DNA of 64,000 nucleotides from positions 191,879,546 to 191,943,545 of the forward strand of contig NC_081293.1 of NCBI RefSeq assembly GCF_030435805.1, given 5' to 3'. Shown piece after piece: positions 12,343 to 24,198 of the stretch. The notes beneath the pieces were generated by a model that worked only from the letters and a program-made list of their open reading frames with translations, ran no database searches and was not told the origin of the DNA. Position 1 is the stretch's first letter; each line of letters opens with the position of its first letter. The position numbers and the translations under genes are program-made. Origin of the DNA: Mustela lutreola (Eukaryota > Chordata > Mammalia > Carnivora > Mustelidae).

Positions 12343-13205
12343 TTCACACCTGAGGGGGATTCCAGCTCAGTGAAGACATTCAAGTGCTCCTCTTTTGTAT
12401 CATCTCCCTATTATAGATCTTTAACCTGCTGGCAAATGGCATGATCTTGGGACCCATTTGGCTAGACCTCAGACTGCATACCCCCATGTATTTCTTCCTT
12501 TCTCATTTGGCTATGATCAACATATGCTGTGCTTCCAGCAATTTGCCCAGTATGCTGGAAAACCCAGTGATGCACAAAAATACTCTTCTTTGTCTTATGC
12601 ACTATGCAGATAATTTTGTTTGTGACTTTTGCTAGAGCAGAGTGCCTGATTTTGGGTGTAATGGTCTACGACTGGCTTGTGGTAATCTGCCTTCCACTCT
12701 AATACACTGTCATTGTGAACTGGAGAATGTGCATGGTCCTGTTTGTCACTAGCTGGGCATGTGGGCTTTCCCTGGCCATAGTGTATCTAATTCTCTTTCT
12801 AAAGTTGACCTTCTCTGGGCCCTAGGAGGTGACCACTTCTGTGAAATCCTATCTGTCCTCAAACTGGCCTGTGGTGATACTTGGATCAGTGAAGGTTTTG
12901 TCTTTACTGGTGGTGTGTTTATCTTAGTTGAGCCCCTTTCCCTGATGTTGGTCTCCTACATACACATCATCTGGACCATCCTAAAGATCCAGACAAAGGA
13001 GAGGCACAGAAAAGCCTTTTCTACCTACTCCTCCCATTTCTGTGTGGTTGGATTCTACTTTGGCTTAGCCATAATGGCTTATTTAGTTCCAGACAATAGC
13101 CAATGTGAGGAGGAGCAGAATATCCTTACCCTGTTTTACACCCTCCTCAACCCATTGCGGAACCCCCTCATTTACAGTCTGAAGAATGTTCAGAGGGCAC
13201 TCTAA
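12343..13205 (+). pseudogene. Olfactory receptor family 2 subfamily A pseudogene, 5' truncated
   Basis: Class II OR coding sequence broken in several places. Recognisable parts in order: GFQLSEDIQVLLF just before TM1, the TM1-TM2 loop LRLHTPMYFFLSHLA (12469-12513), the DRY-like motif VYDWLVVIC (12670-12696), CEILSVLKLACGDTW in ECL2-TM5 (about 12841-12885), KAFSTYSSHFCVVGF in TM6, and NPLRNPLIYSLKN in TM7. In-frame stops occur before TM1, at the CHPL-like position and in ECL2. At least two frame changes are needed to follow the whole OR. The start codon and roughly the first 15 codons are not found, as an L1 fragment sits there. The DRY Arg is replaced by Trp. It is the most upstream of four same-strand OR2A copies and looks like the oldest loss. 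Confidence 0.9.
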
Positions 13206-13499
13206 AGGAGGTTAGAATTTTACCTCAGGGAACCTTTCTCCTTAAGTGATGTGATTGGTAGTGCAATAAAACTCAAGAAAACTCCCCCAAAAGAGGTGTG
13301 ATTTGATGATGAGAATTATCAGGGTTACGTTACCAGGTAGCAGAATAGAAATCCCTGGGCCCTTGTTCTCCATGGAGATAATAATATATAGATCAAATTG
13401 CCCTTGTGAAAAACCAATTAAGAGGCTGCAGCACCAGGCAAGCACAAAGCCAAGAAGAGACACAGTAGAGTAATCAGACAAATCTATGGCATTTTTCTG
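13206..13499. other. Spacer; possibly the start of an old L1
   Basis: No gene is seen. The composition resembles a diverged L1 5' UTR continuing into the next element, but I cannot fix the boundary. Confidence 0.3.
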
Positions 13500-14860
13500 G
13501 ACCTAGTCACTCCCCATCCCTGGCCCAGTGTAGCATGATCAGAAGATTCCTCTGGAGGGAAGACAATGAGTGGACCATGGGTATCACATTCTGGCTTTCA
13601 GTGGATGGCTTGAAGGATTGTTTTCCATCTGGTGTGTTTTAGAGCCCTGATGGGAATGGCAGCTTGGGGGCCATGTTGGGGTTACTGAGAAACAAGGCAA
13701 ACACTCCAACTTCCTGCCAAAAGGGATATTGTAGCATCTCAGACAAACACCAGGGGGAGCAAAAGTTTACAGGCCTCACTGTAGAAGCAGGCAAACACCT
13801 CTTTTACTGAAAAAATACATGCTGGAGCACAGTGGAGCTATATACCCACTAAAGGTAGGCCCCCAGAATCTCTAGCAGGGTGGATTGCCCAAGATCTTAC
13901 CCTTCATGAAGGCAGTAAAGACTAGGAGAGGTAGCTGTTTGTCCAAAACTCCAAATTACAACTAAAATTCACAAGATATGCAAAGAAATTGGGAAACCAC
14001 AGGCCAAAGAAGCAAAATTAATCTCCTGAAACCACCACTAAAGAAATGCAAATTTTGGAATTGCCTGACAAAGAATCCAATAGAATCATTTTAAAGATAG
14101 ATGCAAAATGATATAAAAGAGAACACAGATAAACAATAAATCAAGGACAATGACACATGAACAAAATGAAAATATCACTAAGGGATTAAAAACCGAAAAA
14201 AGAACAAAACAAATTCTGGAGCTGAAGAACACAATAAGTGAAGTGGAAAAATTCACCGAGACTCAAGAGCAGAATTAGAAACTCGCTGGAGAGAGATGAA
14301 AACAACACACACAGACCAAAATGGGATATTGCAAAAGAAGTACTAAGAGGGTAGTTTATAGTTAAAACTCCTACATTAAAATAGAACAAAGGGTGAAAAT
14401 CAGCAGCCCTACTTTATACCTCAAAGGACTAGAAAAAGAAGAAAAATCAAATACTGAATTAGCAGAAGGAAAGAAATAAAGATGAGGGCAGAGGTAAATG
14501 AACTAGAGAATAGAAAACCCTCAATAGAAGAAAGAATGAAAGTACAAATTGGTTTTCAAAAGAATTCAACAATATTGTCAAGCAATATTTTTTTTATTTG
14601 CTTAGCAAGCTAACAACAAAAAAGATACCTAGAATAGTCAGTTATAGAAACAACTAGAAGAGTAGTTACAGGGAGTGGAGGAGGGAGGAGTGGGGAGTAA
14701 TTTAATGGGAACAGAGTTTCCATTTAGGATGAGCGAGTTCTGGAGATGGATGCTGATGATGGTAATGATACACAATGTGAATAATTTAATGCCACCAAAC
14801 TCTACATTTAAAAACCATTAAAATTTTACGTATATTTTTCCACAATAAAATGTTAAAGAA
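13500..14860 (+). mobile_element. Old L1M/HAL1-like fragments, sense
   Basis: 13980-14330 reads like an old L1 ORF1 region ('ctggagctgaagaacacaat', 'aagtgaagtggaaaaattc'). 14400-14600 matches an ORF2 stretch ('actagaaaaagaagaaaaat'). 14640-14860 is an L1M 3' UTR end ('tttaaaaaccattaaaattt', 'ccacaataaaatgttaaag'). These may be one deleted element or two adjacent ones. All parts are heavily decayed. Confidence 0.6.
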
Positions 14861-15186
14861 GTGCTTCAGTTAATAACTATACAAAAAGCTGTCTTTGTTG
14901 ATTACATCACCATAATGAGAGGTGCCCAATCTGGCTTCATAGGACCATAATTTTAAAAAGACAATACTGAAGAGTAATAAGCTTCTATCTCACCAATTAT
15001 GAAGACAGTGAAATAAACAAGGAAGAAACTCTGAATTCTGTTTAAAATGGCATCCAAGTAAATGATGAAACGGGAGTGAGCGATACTCAGGCTAATGTTT
15101 TTGTAGAAAATGTGTTTTTCTATAGTCATCAACTAAGCATTTCCTTTAGTTTTGAAAGCATTCTTTTTATTAAGGACTTTCACTTG
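14861..15186. other. No gene seen
   Basis: Short AT-rich spacer between L1 remains and a CanSINE. Confidence 0.5.
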
Positions 15187-15198
15187 AATAACAGTTTT

Positions 15199-15396
15199 GT
15201 TTTTTTTTTTTTTAAGATTTTATTTATTTATTTGACAGAGAGAGATCACAAGTAGATGGTGAGGCAGGTAGAGAGAGAGGGAGAAGCAGGCTCCCTGCTG
15301 AGCAGAGAGCCCGATGCGGGACTCGATCGCAGGACCCTGAGATCATGACCTGAGCCGAAGGCAGCGGCTTAACCCACTGAGCCTCCCAGGCGCCCG
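15199..15396 (-). mobile_element. CanSINE, antisense, young type
   Basis: 'aagattttatttatttattt' start and 'cccaggcgcccg' end. Target-site duplication around 'aataacagtttt' (15187-15198 and from 15400). Confidence 0.95.
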
Positions 15397-15469
15397 TTAA
15401 ATAACAGTTTTAATTTGATGTTCAGTTGTTTGTCAGATAAGTCATTAATGACTTTTTTTTAATTAAGGG

Positions 15470-15938
15470 TTTTAATTTTAGTGCAGTTTTTAGTTTACAC
15501 AAAAATCGAGTGCTAAATTGAGAAAGTTCTGTATACTCCCTCATCCCTCCCTAATAGGTTCTCCTATTTTTAATATTATGGTACATTTGTTATAATATAT
15601 ATAACATATATATATTTGTTTTAATATTATGGTACATTTGTTATAATATATATAACAATATATATATATATATATATTTGTTTTCATATTATGGTACATT
15701 TGTTATAACTGATGGGCCAATATTGCTATATTTTTATTCACTCAAGTCCACAGTTTACATTAGTATTCACACTCCTGTACATGAGAGTTGTACGTGGCAT
15801 GAGTTTTGCCAATGTATAATGACATGTATCCACTGTGACAGTATCCCGCGGAATAGTTCCACTGCTCTACAAGTCTGCTGTGTTCTACCTACTCATCTTT
15901 CCCTCTCTTCCCACCAAACCCTTGGCAACCACTGATCT
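15470..15938 (-). mobile_element. Old L1M 3' UTR, antisense, left part
   Basis: Matches the antisense of an old L1 3' UTR: 'gtacatttgttataactgat', 'tccacagtttacattagtat', 'caatgtataatgacatgtat', 'cccttggcaaccactgatct'. The element resumes at 17769 after a younger L1 insertion. Confidence 0.75.
15566..15708 (+). repeat. Three-copy tandem repeat with TA-rich linkers
   Basis: The unit 'tattatggtacatttgttat' recurs at about 15573, 15626 and 15688, separated by (TA)n-rich linkers. It is a local expansion of a piece of the L1M 3' UTR that normally occurs once. Confidence 0.85.
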
Positions 15939-17768
15939 TTTGAAGTTTTTATTTAAATTCCAGTCCATTAACACACACTGGAACGTTAGTTTCAGGTGTA
16001 GGATTTAGTGATTCAACACTTCCACACACCGGGTTCTCATTCCAACAACTGCACCATCATCCCCATCCCCTATTTCACCCGCTCCCCTGCTCACCTCCAC
16101 TCTGGTAACAGTTCTCTAGTTAAGAGTCTATTTCTTGGTCTATCTTTCTCTTTATTTCCCCTTTCCTCATTTGTGTTGTTTCTTAAACTCCACATGAGTG
16201 AAATTATATGGTATTTGTCTCTTTCTGACTTATTTTGCTTAGCATAATACTCGGCAGCTACATCCACATCCTTGCAAATGGCAGATTTCATTCCTTTCGG
16301 TGACTGAGTAATATTCCATCGTGTGTGTGTGTGTGTATGTGTGTGTACATGTACCACATATTCTTTATCCATTCATCAGCTGATGGACACTTGGGTTGTT
16401 TCTATGATTTTCTATTGTAGATAATGCTGCTGTAAACTTCATGGTGCATGTATCCCTTTATCATGTATGAATATTTGCATCAATATTTTTTTTATTCTTC
16501 GGGTAAATACCTAGCAGTGCAATTGCTGGATCATAGGGTAGTTCTATTTTTAGTTCTGTTTTTTTGAGGATGCTCCATAATGTTTTCCAGAGTGGCTGCA
16601 CCAGCTTGCATTCCCACCAACAGTGCAAGAGAGCTCCCCTTTCTCCTCATCTTCACCAACACCTGTTGTTTCTTGTGTTGATTTTAGCCATTCTGAGAGG
16701 TATGAGGTGATATCTCATTGTAGTTTTGATTTGTATTTCCCTGATGATCAGCATCTTTTCATGAGTCTGTTGGCCATCTGTGTGTCTTCCTTAGAAAATG
16801 TCTATTTGTGTCTTCTATTTGTTCATTGGATTATTCATTTCTGGGGTATTAGGTTTGATAAGTTCTTTACAGATTTTGGATACTAGCCCTTTATCAGACA
16901 TGTCATTTGCAAATGTCTTCTCCCATGCAGTATGATGCCTTTTAGTGTTGTTAGTTATTTCCTTCACTATGCAGAAACTTTTTATTTTGATGAAGTCCTA
17001 ACAGTTTATTTTTGCTTTTGTTTCCGTTGCCTTGGGAGACATATATAGGAGAAAGTTGCAATGGACGATGTCAAAGAGGTTACTGTCTATTCTCTAGAAG
17101 TCTCATATTTAGGTCCTTAATCCATTTTTAATTTGTTTTTTGTATATGATATAAGAAAGTGGTCCAGTTCATTCTCTTGCATGTTCCTGTCCAGTTTGCC
17201 CAACATCATTGGTTGAAGAGACTTTTTCCCTTTGGATGTTCTTTCCTGTTTTGTCAAAGACTAATTGACCATACAGCTGTGGGTTCCTTTATGGGTTTTC
17301 TGCTCTGTTCCATTGATCTGTATGTCTCTTTTTATTCCAGTACCACCCTGTCTTGATGACTGCAGCTTTGTAATATAGCTTTAAGTTTGGAATTGTGATG
17401 CCATCAGCTTTACTTTTCTTTCACAAGGTCGCTTTGGCTATTTGGGGTCTTTTGTGTTTCCAAACATATTTTAGGATCCTTTGTTCTAGCTCTGTAAAAA
17501 ACACTGGTGGTATTTTGATACAGATTGCATTAAATGCATAGATTGCTTTGGGTAGTTCAGACATTTTAGCAATATTTGTTCTTCCAATCCATGAACATGG
17601 AATGTCTTTCTATTTCTTTGTGTCATCTTCAATTTTTTTCATCAGTATTTTACAGTTTTCAGAGTACAGATCTTTCACCTCTTTGGATAGGTTTATTCCT
17701 AAGTATTTCACTGTTTTTGGTGCAGTTGTAAATAAGATAAATTCCTTAATTGCTCTTTCTTCTTTCTA
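15939..17768 (-). mobile_element. Carnivore L1 3' part, antisense, nested in an older L1M
   Basis: Antisense 3' UTR ('gtgattcaacacttccacac') is followed by the C-terminal ORF2 region: 'gcaattgctggatcataggg', 'agagtggctgcaccagcttg', 'ttggatactagccctttatc', 'cccaacatcattggttgaag', 'tgcagctttgtaatatagct', 'aggtttattcctaagtattt'. It is 5' truncated. On removing it, the flanking old L1M reads through from 'accactgatctttt' to 'atctccatagttttgccttt', the expected order. Confidence 0.8.
16320..16347. repeat. (GT)n-rich tract in L1
   Basis: Short imperfect GT repeat inside the antisense L1. Confidence 0.9.
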
Positions 17769-18425
17769 ATATCTCCATAGTTTTGCCTTTTCCAGAATGT
17801 CATGTAGTTGAATCCATAAAGAATGTAGCCATTTCCTATTGGCTTCTTTCACCAAGCAATATGCTTTAAGGTTTCTCCATGTCTTCTGTGGCTTTATAGG
17901 ACCTTTCTTTTGACTGGAATAATATAATAGTTCACTGTATGGATGTACCACAGCTTGTTTATCTCCTTTATCAAAAAACATCTTTGGAACTTTTAAGTTC
18001 TGATAATTATGAGTGAAACCACTATAAACATTTATGTACGGGGCTTTTGTGGCCATAAGTTTTCAGCTCCTTTAGATGAATACCAAGGAGAATGATTTTC
18101 TGTATCAAATGGTAAGAGTATGCTTAGTTTTGTAAGCAGGCACCAAACGATCTTCCAAAGTGTACCATTTTGCAATCCCACCAGCAATGAATGAAAGTTC
18201 CTATTGCTCCACATCCTTGCTAGCATTTGGTATTGTCAGGGTTTGGGACTATTGTCATTCTAATAGATGTGCAGTAAGTGGTATCTCATTCTTGTTTTAA
18301 TATGAAACTCTCTGATGATATATGCTACTGAGTATTTTTACAGGCTCTTCCTTGCCATCTGTATATCTTCCTAACACCTAAGGTGTTTCTTCATATCTTT
18401 TGCACATTTATCTAAGCACTTTATT
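17769..18425 (-). mobile_element. Old L1M 3' region, antisense, right part
   Basis: Continuation of the 15470-15938 element: 'ccatagttttgccttttcca', 'cttccaaagtgtaccatttt', 'tgctccacatccttgctagc', 'gccatctgtatatcttccta'. Confidence 0.75.
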
Positions 18426-18429
18426 CTTA

Positions 18430-19650
18430 GAGCAATTTTATATTCTCTCCAAAACTGAGTGGAAGGTATAGTGATAACTTATATACTTCTGTCCTCCACA
18501 GATGTATAAACATCTCCCACCAGAGTGGTACACTTATTATCTTTGATAAACCTACACTGGCACATCATTATCACCTGGAATGCATTGTTTACCTTAGGGT
18601 TCACTCATAGTGTACAGTCTGTGTATTTAGACAAGTGTATAATTATGTGTATCCACCAGTATAGTATCATACAGAAAAGTTTACTGCCCTAAAAATCATA
18701 TGTACTCTACCCCCTCCCCTTCCTCTCTCTCTCTCTCTCTCTCTGCTAGTCCCTGGCAACCAATGATCTTATAACTGCTTCCATAGTTTTGGCTTTTCAG
18801 AGTATCATAGAGTTGAAATCATATAGTATGTATGTTTTTTCAGATTGGCTTCTTTCAGTAGTAAGAAAGTAAGTAAGTAAGTTTCCTTTATGTTTTGTCC
18901 TTGGTTGATAGTTAATGTCTTTTTAATGCAGAATGCTATTCCATTGTCTGGATAAATGGTAAATTTATTCATTTACCTACTGAAGGACATCATGGTTGCC
19001 TTCAAGCTGAGGCAGTTCTAAATCTGCCTTAAACATTTATGTGCAGATATTTATGCAGATATAAACTTTCAAATCATTTGGGGAAATACCCAGTAGTGCA
19101 ATTGGTAGATTACATGGGAAAAGAATGTCTAGTTTTGTAGTAAACTATCAAACTGCCTTCCAAAGTGGCTGTGACATTTTGCATTCTCTCCAGCAATGAA
19201 TAGAAGTTCCTATGGCTCCACATCCTAATCACTATTTGCTGTTATCAATGTTCTGGATTTTAGCCATTGTAAAGACATATAGTGATATCTTATTGTTTTA
19301 ATTTGCATTTCTCTGATGACATGATATAGAGCTTCTTTTCATGTGTATATTTGCCATCTGTATATCTTCTTTGAAGATATGTCTGTTAGAATGTTGGCCC
19401 ATTTCTAAATTGGGTTGTTCATTTTCTTGTTGAGTTTTGAATTCTTTGTGTATTTTGGACTCAAGTCATTTTTCTGCATGTGCAAAGGTTTTCTCCAGTC
19501 TGTGGCTTGACTTGTCATATTTTTAACAGTGTCTTTCACAGAGCACAACTTTTTAATCTTAATGAAATGCAACTTATTAATTGCTTTTTTTGATGATGAA
19601 GAGTTTTTCGTTTTCAGTGTGTTCAGATTGTTTCTTCTTTGAAGACAGGA
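18430..19650 (-). mobile_element. Second old L1M 3' region, antisense
   Basis: An independent copy of the same landmarks: 'ccaccagtatagtatcatac', 'ccctggcaaccaatgatctt', 'gcttttcagagtatcataga', 'ttccaaagtggctgtgacat', 'ggctccacatcctaatcact', then ORF2 C-terminal antisense to about 19600. It is 5' truncated. It lies head to tail with the preceding L1M. Confidence 0.75.
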
Positions 19651-19792
19651 CTGGTGAGTTCCCAGCTCTTTAAAAGCTCAAATAAAAACCAGAAATCACT
19701 AATTTCTCTTTGAATTTTTATTGGGATGCCCACCAAGTCATAAATGGATTTATTTTTATAACAATACTGAAAATAAAGCATGATCATTCCTA

Positions 19793-20157
19793 TACTACTT
19801 TATTCTTACTGCTGAAACATATTACCACAACTTAGTGGCTTAAAACACCATAAACATATATCCTGTAATTCTAAAGGTCCTATGTCGAAAGTGGGCCTGC
19901 AGGGTTGTGTTCTTTTTGGAAGCTCCAGGGAACAATTTTCCAGTCTGCCTACATTCTTTGGTTCCTTTCTCAGAGCCAGCAGCATAGCATGTTTCTCTTC
20001 CTCTCTGACCTCCTGCTTCCCTCTTACAAGGATTCCTGTGATTATAGTGACCCCTGTGAATAATGCATGATAATCTCTGCATTTCAAGATCTTTAACTAA
20101 ATTCCTGGAATTTGGATGTCGACATCTTGAGGGGGGCTGTGTTATTTCTCTCTACAG
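19793..20157 (-). mobile_element. MLT1-type LTR fossil (ERVL-MaLR), antisense
   Basis: The order 'attaccacaacttagtggct', 'gggttgtgttctttttggaa', 'gacctcctgcttccctctta', 'gattcctgtgattatagtga' and 'acatcttgaggggggc' follows an antisense MLT1 solo LTR. The family predates the placental radiation, so it is an ancient, degraded fossil. No internal region is seen next to it. Confidence 0.75.
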
Positions 20158-20535
20158 ATGCCCCAAAGATGCACTTGCTAATAATAAAGATGTTAGCTCT
20201 CAAAACTTTAACAATGAATTACTTTAAAAAATATTATCTCATTTGACTATTATTACCAAATAATTTCAAGAAGATAATGTGCTAGTGTGTCACACTAATT
20301 CTACATCTCTACATCACACTAATTCTTCATCTATCTTAAACAACAGGTTACCTAGTTTTCCTGTTTTGCTTTCTGCTTATAAAGCCCATAGAAAGAACCA
20401 ATTTGCATTTCTTACATAATCATGTTTATGTCTCATGTGGATGTAAATGTGCTAAGAAAAATGAAAAATAATGTGGATCTTTTCTTATATAATATGCCCA
20501 GTGGAAGCACTGAGGCAACAATCCTAGAACTATAA
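20158..20535. other. No gene seen
   Basis: AT-rich spacer between the MLT1 fossil and a CanSINE. Confidence 0.5.
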
Positions 20536-20552
20536 GACAATAAAAACATTTT

Positions 20553-20740
20553 TTTTAAGATTTTATTTATTTATTTGACAGACAGAGATCACAAGTAGGC
20601 AGAGAGGCAGGCAGATTGAGAGGAGGAAGCAGGCTCCCTGCTGAGCAGAGAGGCCTATGCGGGACTGGATCCCAGGATCCTGGGATCATGACCTGAGCCG
20701 AAGGCAGAGGCTTTAACCCACTGAGCCACCCAGGCGCCCC
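20553..20740 (-). mobile_element. CanSINE, antisense, young type
   Basis: Perfect 17-bp target-site duplication 'gacaataaaaacatttt' at 20536-20552 and 20741-20757. Ends 'ccacccaggcgcccc'. Confidence 0.97.
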
Positions 20741-20757
20741 GACAATAAAAACATTTT

Positions 20758-21225
20758 AAAGACATTTTTGAGATTAGATTCATAAGGATTGTACTCTGAA
20801 GAATCATACAGCAAGAGACAGAAAAGGAAGTCATTCTCTTCCAAGGTTATGAATCCTACCAGGGACATATGAGTGGGAATTCTGGAAGGATTACAAAACC
20901 AGTAAGAGTTCATAAGCATTGAGGGAAGCAGGTGAAGGCTTTCTGAGAAATCACTTGAAGAACTTTTGAAAATGAGTATATGTTCAGTAGTTAGAGCAAA
21001 GGATTTAGTGTCTGTACTATTCTTCATGCTGGTGGTTGAAAAACAGGACAATGTATGTATTTCTCTAACTTCATAGTCCACATCTATAATGTGGAGAAAA
21101 CATATTCAAATGGTATGTGTGATGTACATGGCTGAGGTCCTGAAACACAATAAATGCTAAACCAGCACCAATGTGATTATGATAATCTCACTGCTTTACA
21201 TCCCAGTCTGATTCTTTAGTAGATG
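20758..21225. other. No convincing gene
   Basis: Unassigned sequence. A minus-strand frame of about 120 codons spans it and part of the SINE, with no recognisable protein similarity. Confidence 0.45.
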
Positions 21226-21242
21226 AAAATATGCACCTTCTT

Positions 21243-21853
21243 TTTTTAGGGGGTGAGATGAGTTTCTCCTTTTTTTTTAAATTTTTTATTTTTTTTATTA
21301 ACATATAATGTATTATTAGCCCCAGGGGTACAGTGTGTAAACCTGTGAATCACCAGGTTTACACACTTCACAGCACTCACCATAGCACATACCTCCTCCA
21401 ATGTTCATAACCCCACCCCCCTCTCCTTACCCCCTCCCCCTGGCAACCCTCAGTTTGTTTTGCGACATTAAGAGTCTCTTATGGTTTGTCTCCCTCCCAA
21501 TTCCATCTTGTTTCATTTATTCTTTTTCTATCCCCCAATCCCCCGCATTGCCTCTCAACTTCCTTATATCAGGGAAATCATATGACAGTTGTCTTTCTCT
21601 GACTGACATTTCTCTAAGCATAATACCCTCCAGTTCCATCCATGTCATCACAAATGGCAAGATTTCGTTTCTTTTGATGGCCGTATAGTATTCCATTGTT
21701 TATATATACCACTTCTTAATCCATTCATCTGTTGATGGACATCTAGGTTCTTTCCATAGTTTGGCTATTGTGGACATTGCTGCTATAAACATTCGGGTGC
21801 ACGTGCCCCTTCGGATCACTACATTTGTATCTTCAGGGCAAATATCCAGTAGT
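21243..21853 (-). mobile_element. Young carnivore L1, 5' truncated, antisense
   Basis: Poly(T)-rich start, then antisense L1 3' UTR and 3' end ('gctgctataaacattcgggt', 'gggcaaatatccagtag'). Perfect 17-bp target-site duplication 'aaaatatgcaccttctt' at 21226-21242 and 21854-21870. It has little decay, so it is among the younger L1 insertions here. Confidence 0.95.
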
Positions 21854-21870
21854 AAAATATGCACCTTCTT

Positions 21871-22990
21871 GAAAGGATTTATTCCCTTAGGGGTGCCAGC
21901 ACAGCCTCTATAGGCACCCATTTATTCGCTATTAGTGCAAGGAACCACCTTGGGGACAAGAACTTTGAATCAGCAGAACTATTTTACATCCAAGTGTTAC
22001 GTCCCATAAATTGTGATATCTGCCTCAGGTTATAACCTTTGAGATATTTGCAAATCTTTCTGCATTCTATAAGAATCTATCTGTTCTTTCCCTTCCCAAA
22101 TATATTTCCTCCAAAGATAAATATAAATGATCCTTGTTTCCATCCAAGGAAAATGTGTAGCAAAACTTTTTCCCTTAGGAAATTGGTATATAGGCACAAT
22201 GAGTATGGGCATGCCCCACCTCACCCCCTGCCCTGAGGAAAATCTACTTTCCAGAGACAGTCATGAAAATTGTGTTGAGCTGATCATAAAATAAGTGCAG
22301 AGAACAGTAGCTATATTATTCTCCAACATCATCAGGAAGTGAGGTAAATATTTTCAGTCTTGGGATTTCTCACTTTAGAGACTGCTAGAAGAAGGAATAG
22401 GTCTACCCTCTGTGGGATTCCCTTTAAGTTGAAGTAGAATCTTAAGGCAACAGCCACAGCTAAAATCACCTGGGCTATGGTGAAAGAAAAATCATATCCT
22501 GGATGGCTGCCTTCCCGAGTCAGTTTGTGTTCAAGGCAGCTGCACTGGCAAAGAAATTCTCATGGGGAGCTCTTCTTAGCTGGGCTTCAAGCATGGGTAT
22601 TCTCACTCCACTTGGCATCAGTCTCTGCATTAGGAGGCCAGACTGTGTGCTCATATGAAAATGAATAGGAGGCAAAGAAAATAAGAGAAAATTTTTGCCC
22701 AGTCTGTGGTTCTATGATCTCAGCCACAGAGATGAAAAGACTTCACACACCTAGATGAAGGTATTGATATACAGAGATAAGGTTAGGAATATGTAGCTAT
22801 GAAGACCTCCGCCAGTAGAATTTTCAACATAAAATTGACTATTAATCTTGTTATCACTAAGTGACTAACAATCAGCCTAAAAACGAAAGTCTTAGTGAGT
22901 GTTTGTAAGCAATATTTTATTGCCTTTCACGAAACAATGACTTAGTTAAAGGTGACTTATAGTTATGCCTGAGTTATATTCTCCTGGTTT
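21871..22990. other. No gene seen
   Basis: Unassigned sequence with short random frames only. No recognised repeat. Confidence 0.5.
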
Positions 22991-23047
22991 CTTCTTCTTC
23001 TTCTTCTTCTTCTTCTTCTTCTTCTTCTTCTTCTTCTTCTTCTTCTT
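22991..23047. repeat. (CTT)n microsatellite
   Basis: About 18 CTT units lie immediately next to the poly(T) side of an antisense CanSINE. It probably expanded from that SINE's A-rich tail. Confidence 0.97.
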
Positions 23048-23228
23048 TTTTAAGATTTTATTTAATTGAGAGATGGGGAGAGAGAACGAGAGAATGCAGC
23101 AGCATGTTGGGGGGGAGGGGCAGAGAATGAGGGAGAAGCAGACTCTCCACTGAGCAGGAAGCTTGGCCCTGAGATCATGACCTGAACAGAAGGTAGACAC
23201 TTAACCAACAGAGCCACCCATGTATCCC
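23048..23228 (-). mobile_element. CanSINE, antisense, older type
   Basis: 'aagattttatttaattgaga' start and 'agagccacccatgtatccct' end. It is moderately diverged from the young copies. Confidence 0.9.
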
Positions 23229-23999
23229 TCTCCCAGCTTATTCATGAATATTACTATATATTATACTATGATAACATCTTTCTTTTAGGAAATATTTTTC
23301 TGGTCCCAGAGTAGGATAAGAAGGATACCAATACTGCTAGATTTTCTGAAACTACCATAGAGATGGAGATATATAGTAAAGCTCCTTAGCTCATGAAACA
23401 CTTTTGGGGGGGTACTGTTGTATGTTTCATGAAAACACAACAGGTGAGGAAGTACTTTTACTATTTATTTTCTTGAACTGAGGTACTTTAATTATGTCAA
23501 TTAAACAAATTGAGTGGTTGTTCAACTATTGAATGCTTTCATGTTTCCTTATCTCTTCCATTGCTATAATGACTTCATGTTCTGTGATACCTTAATTTTT
23601 ATTTTTAGCTTTGGTCAATTTTTAAAAAATAATATTGACATAATGATAACCAAAATAAGAAATAACTGATTTAATAATTCAAAACAAAAAATAACCACAA
23701 TTGAAGGAAAGATAATCTGGAAAGTAAGATTGTAATGTGTAAGAAGCAAGTGTTCCTATTCGGTAGAAATAGGGTTTTCTTACTTAAATTAATCTTCCAA
23801 TTTATAGATTAAACATATTTTAATTATCATTGATCATTTCTAGTAGTGTCTAAAATTATTGATATATTCCTGATGTTTCTTAACTAATTCTGAACTCCAG
23901 ACAATTATTTTTGTAGCTGAATTTAATACCACATATGCAATACATTGTTATATAGAATACTCCCTCACTTAATCATATTTATAGAAAATAAAATGTCTA
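23229..23999. other. No gene seen
   Basis: AT-rich unassigned spacer. Confidence 0.5.
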
Positions 24000-24198
24000 G
24001 GGTTCCTTGGTGGCTCATTCAGCTAAACATCTGCCTTGGGCTCAGGTCATGATTTCAGGACCCTGGGACTGAGCCCTGCATTGGGCTCCCTGCTCAGCAG
24101 GAGCCCGCTTCTCCTTCTACCTACTGCTCCCCCTGCTTGTGCTCTCTCTCTCTCTCTCTCTGTCAAATGGATAAATAAAATCTTAAAAAAAAAAAAAA
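24000..24198 (+). mobile_element. CanSINE, sense, older type
   Basis: Head 'gggttccttggtggctcatt', C/T-rich tail and 'gtcaaatggataaataaaat' followed by poly(A). Confidence 0.92.

Noticed and set aside
15939-17768. Several 60-90 codon + strand frames
   Set aside because: All are reverse-strand readings of L1 ORF2/3' UTR.
19806-20087. 93- and 80-codon minus-strand frames
   Set aside because: Lie within an MLT1 LTR fossil and have no gene-like features.
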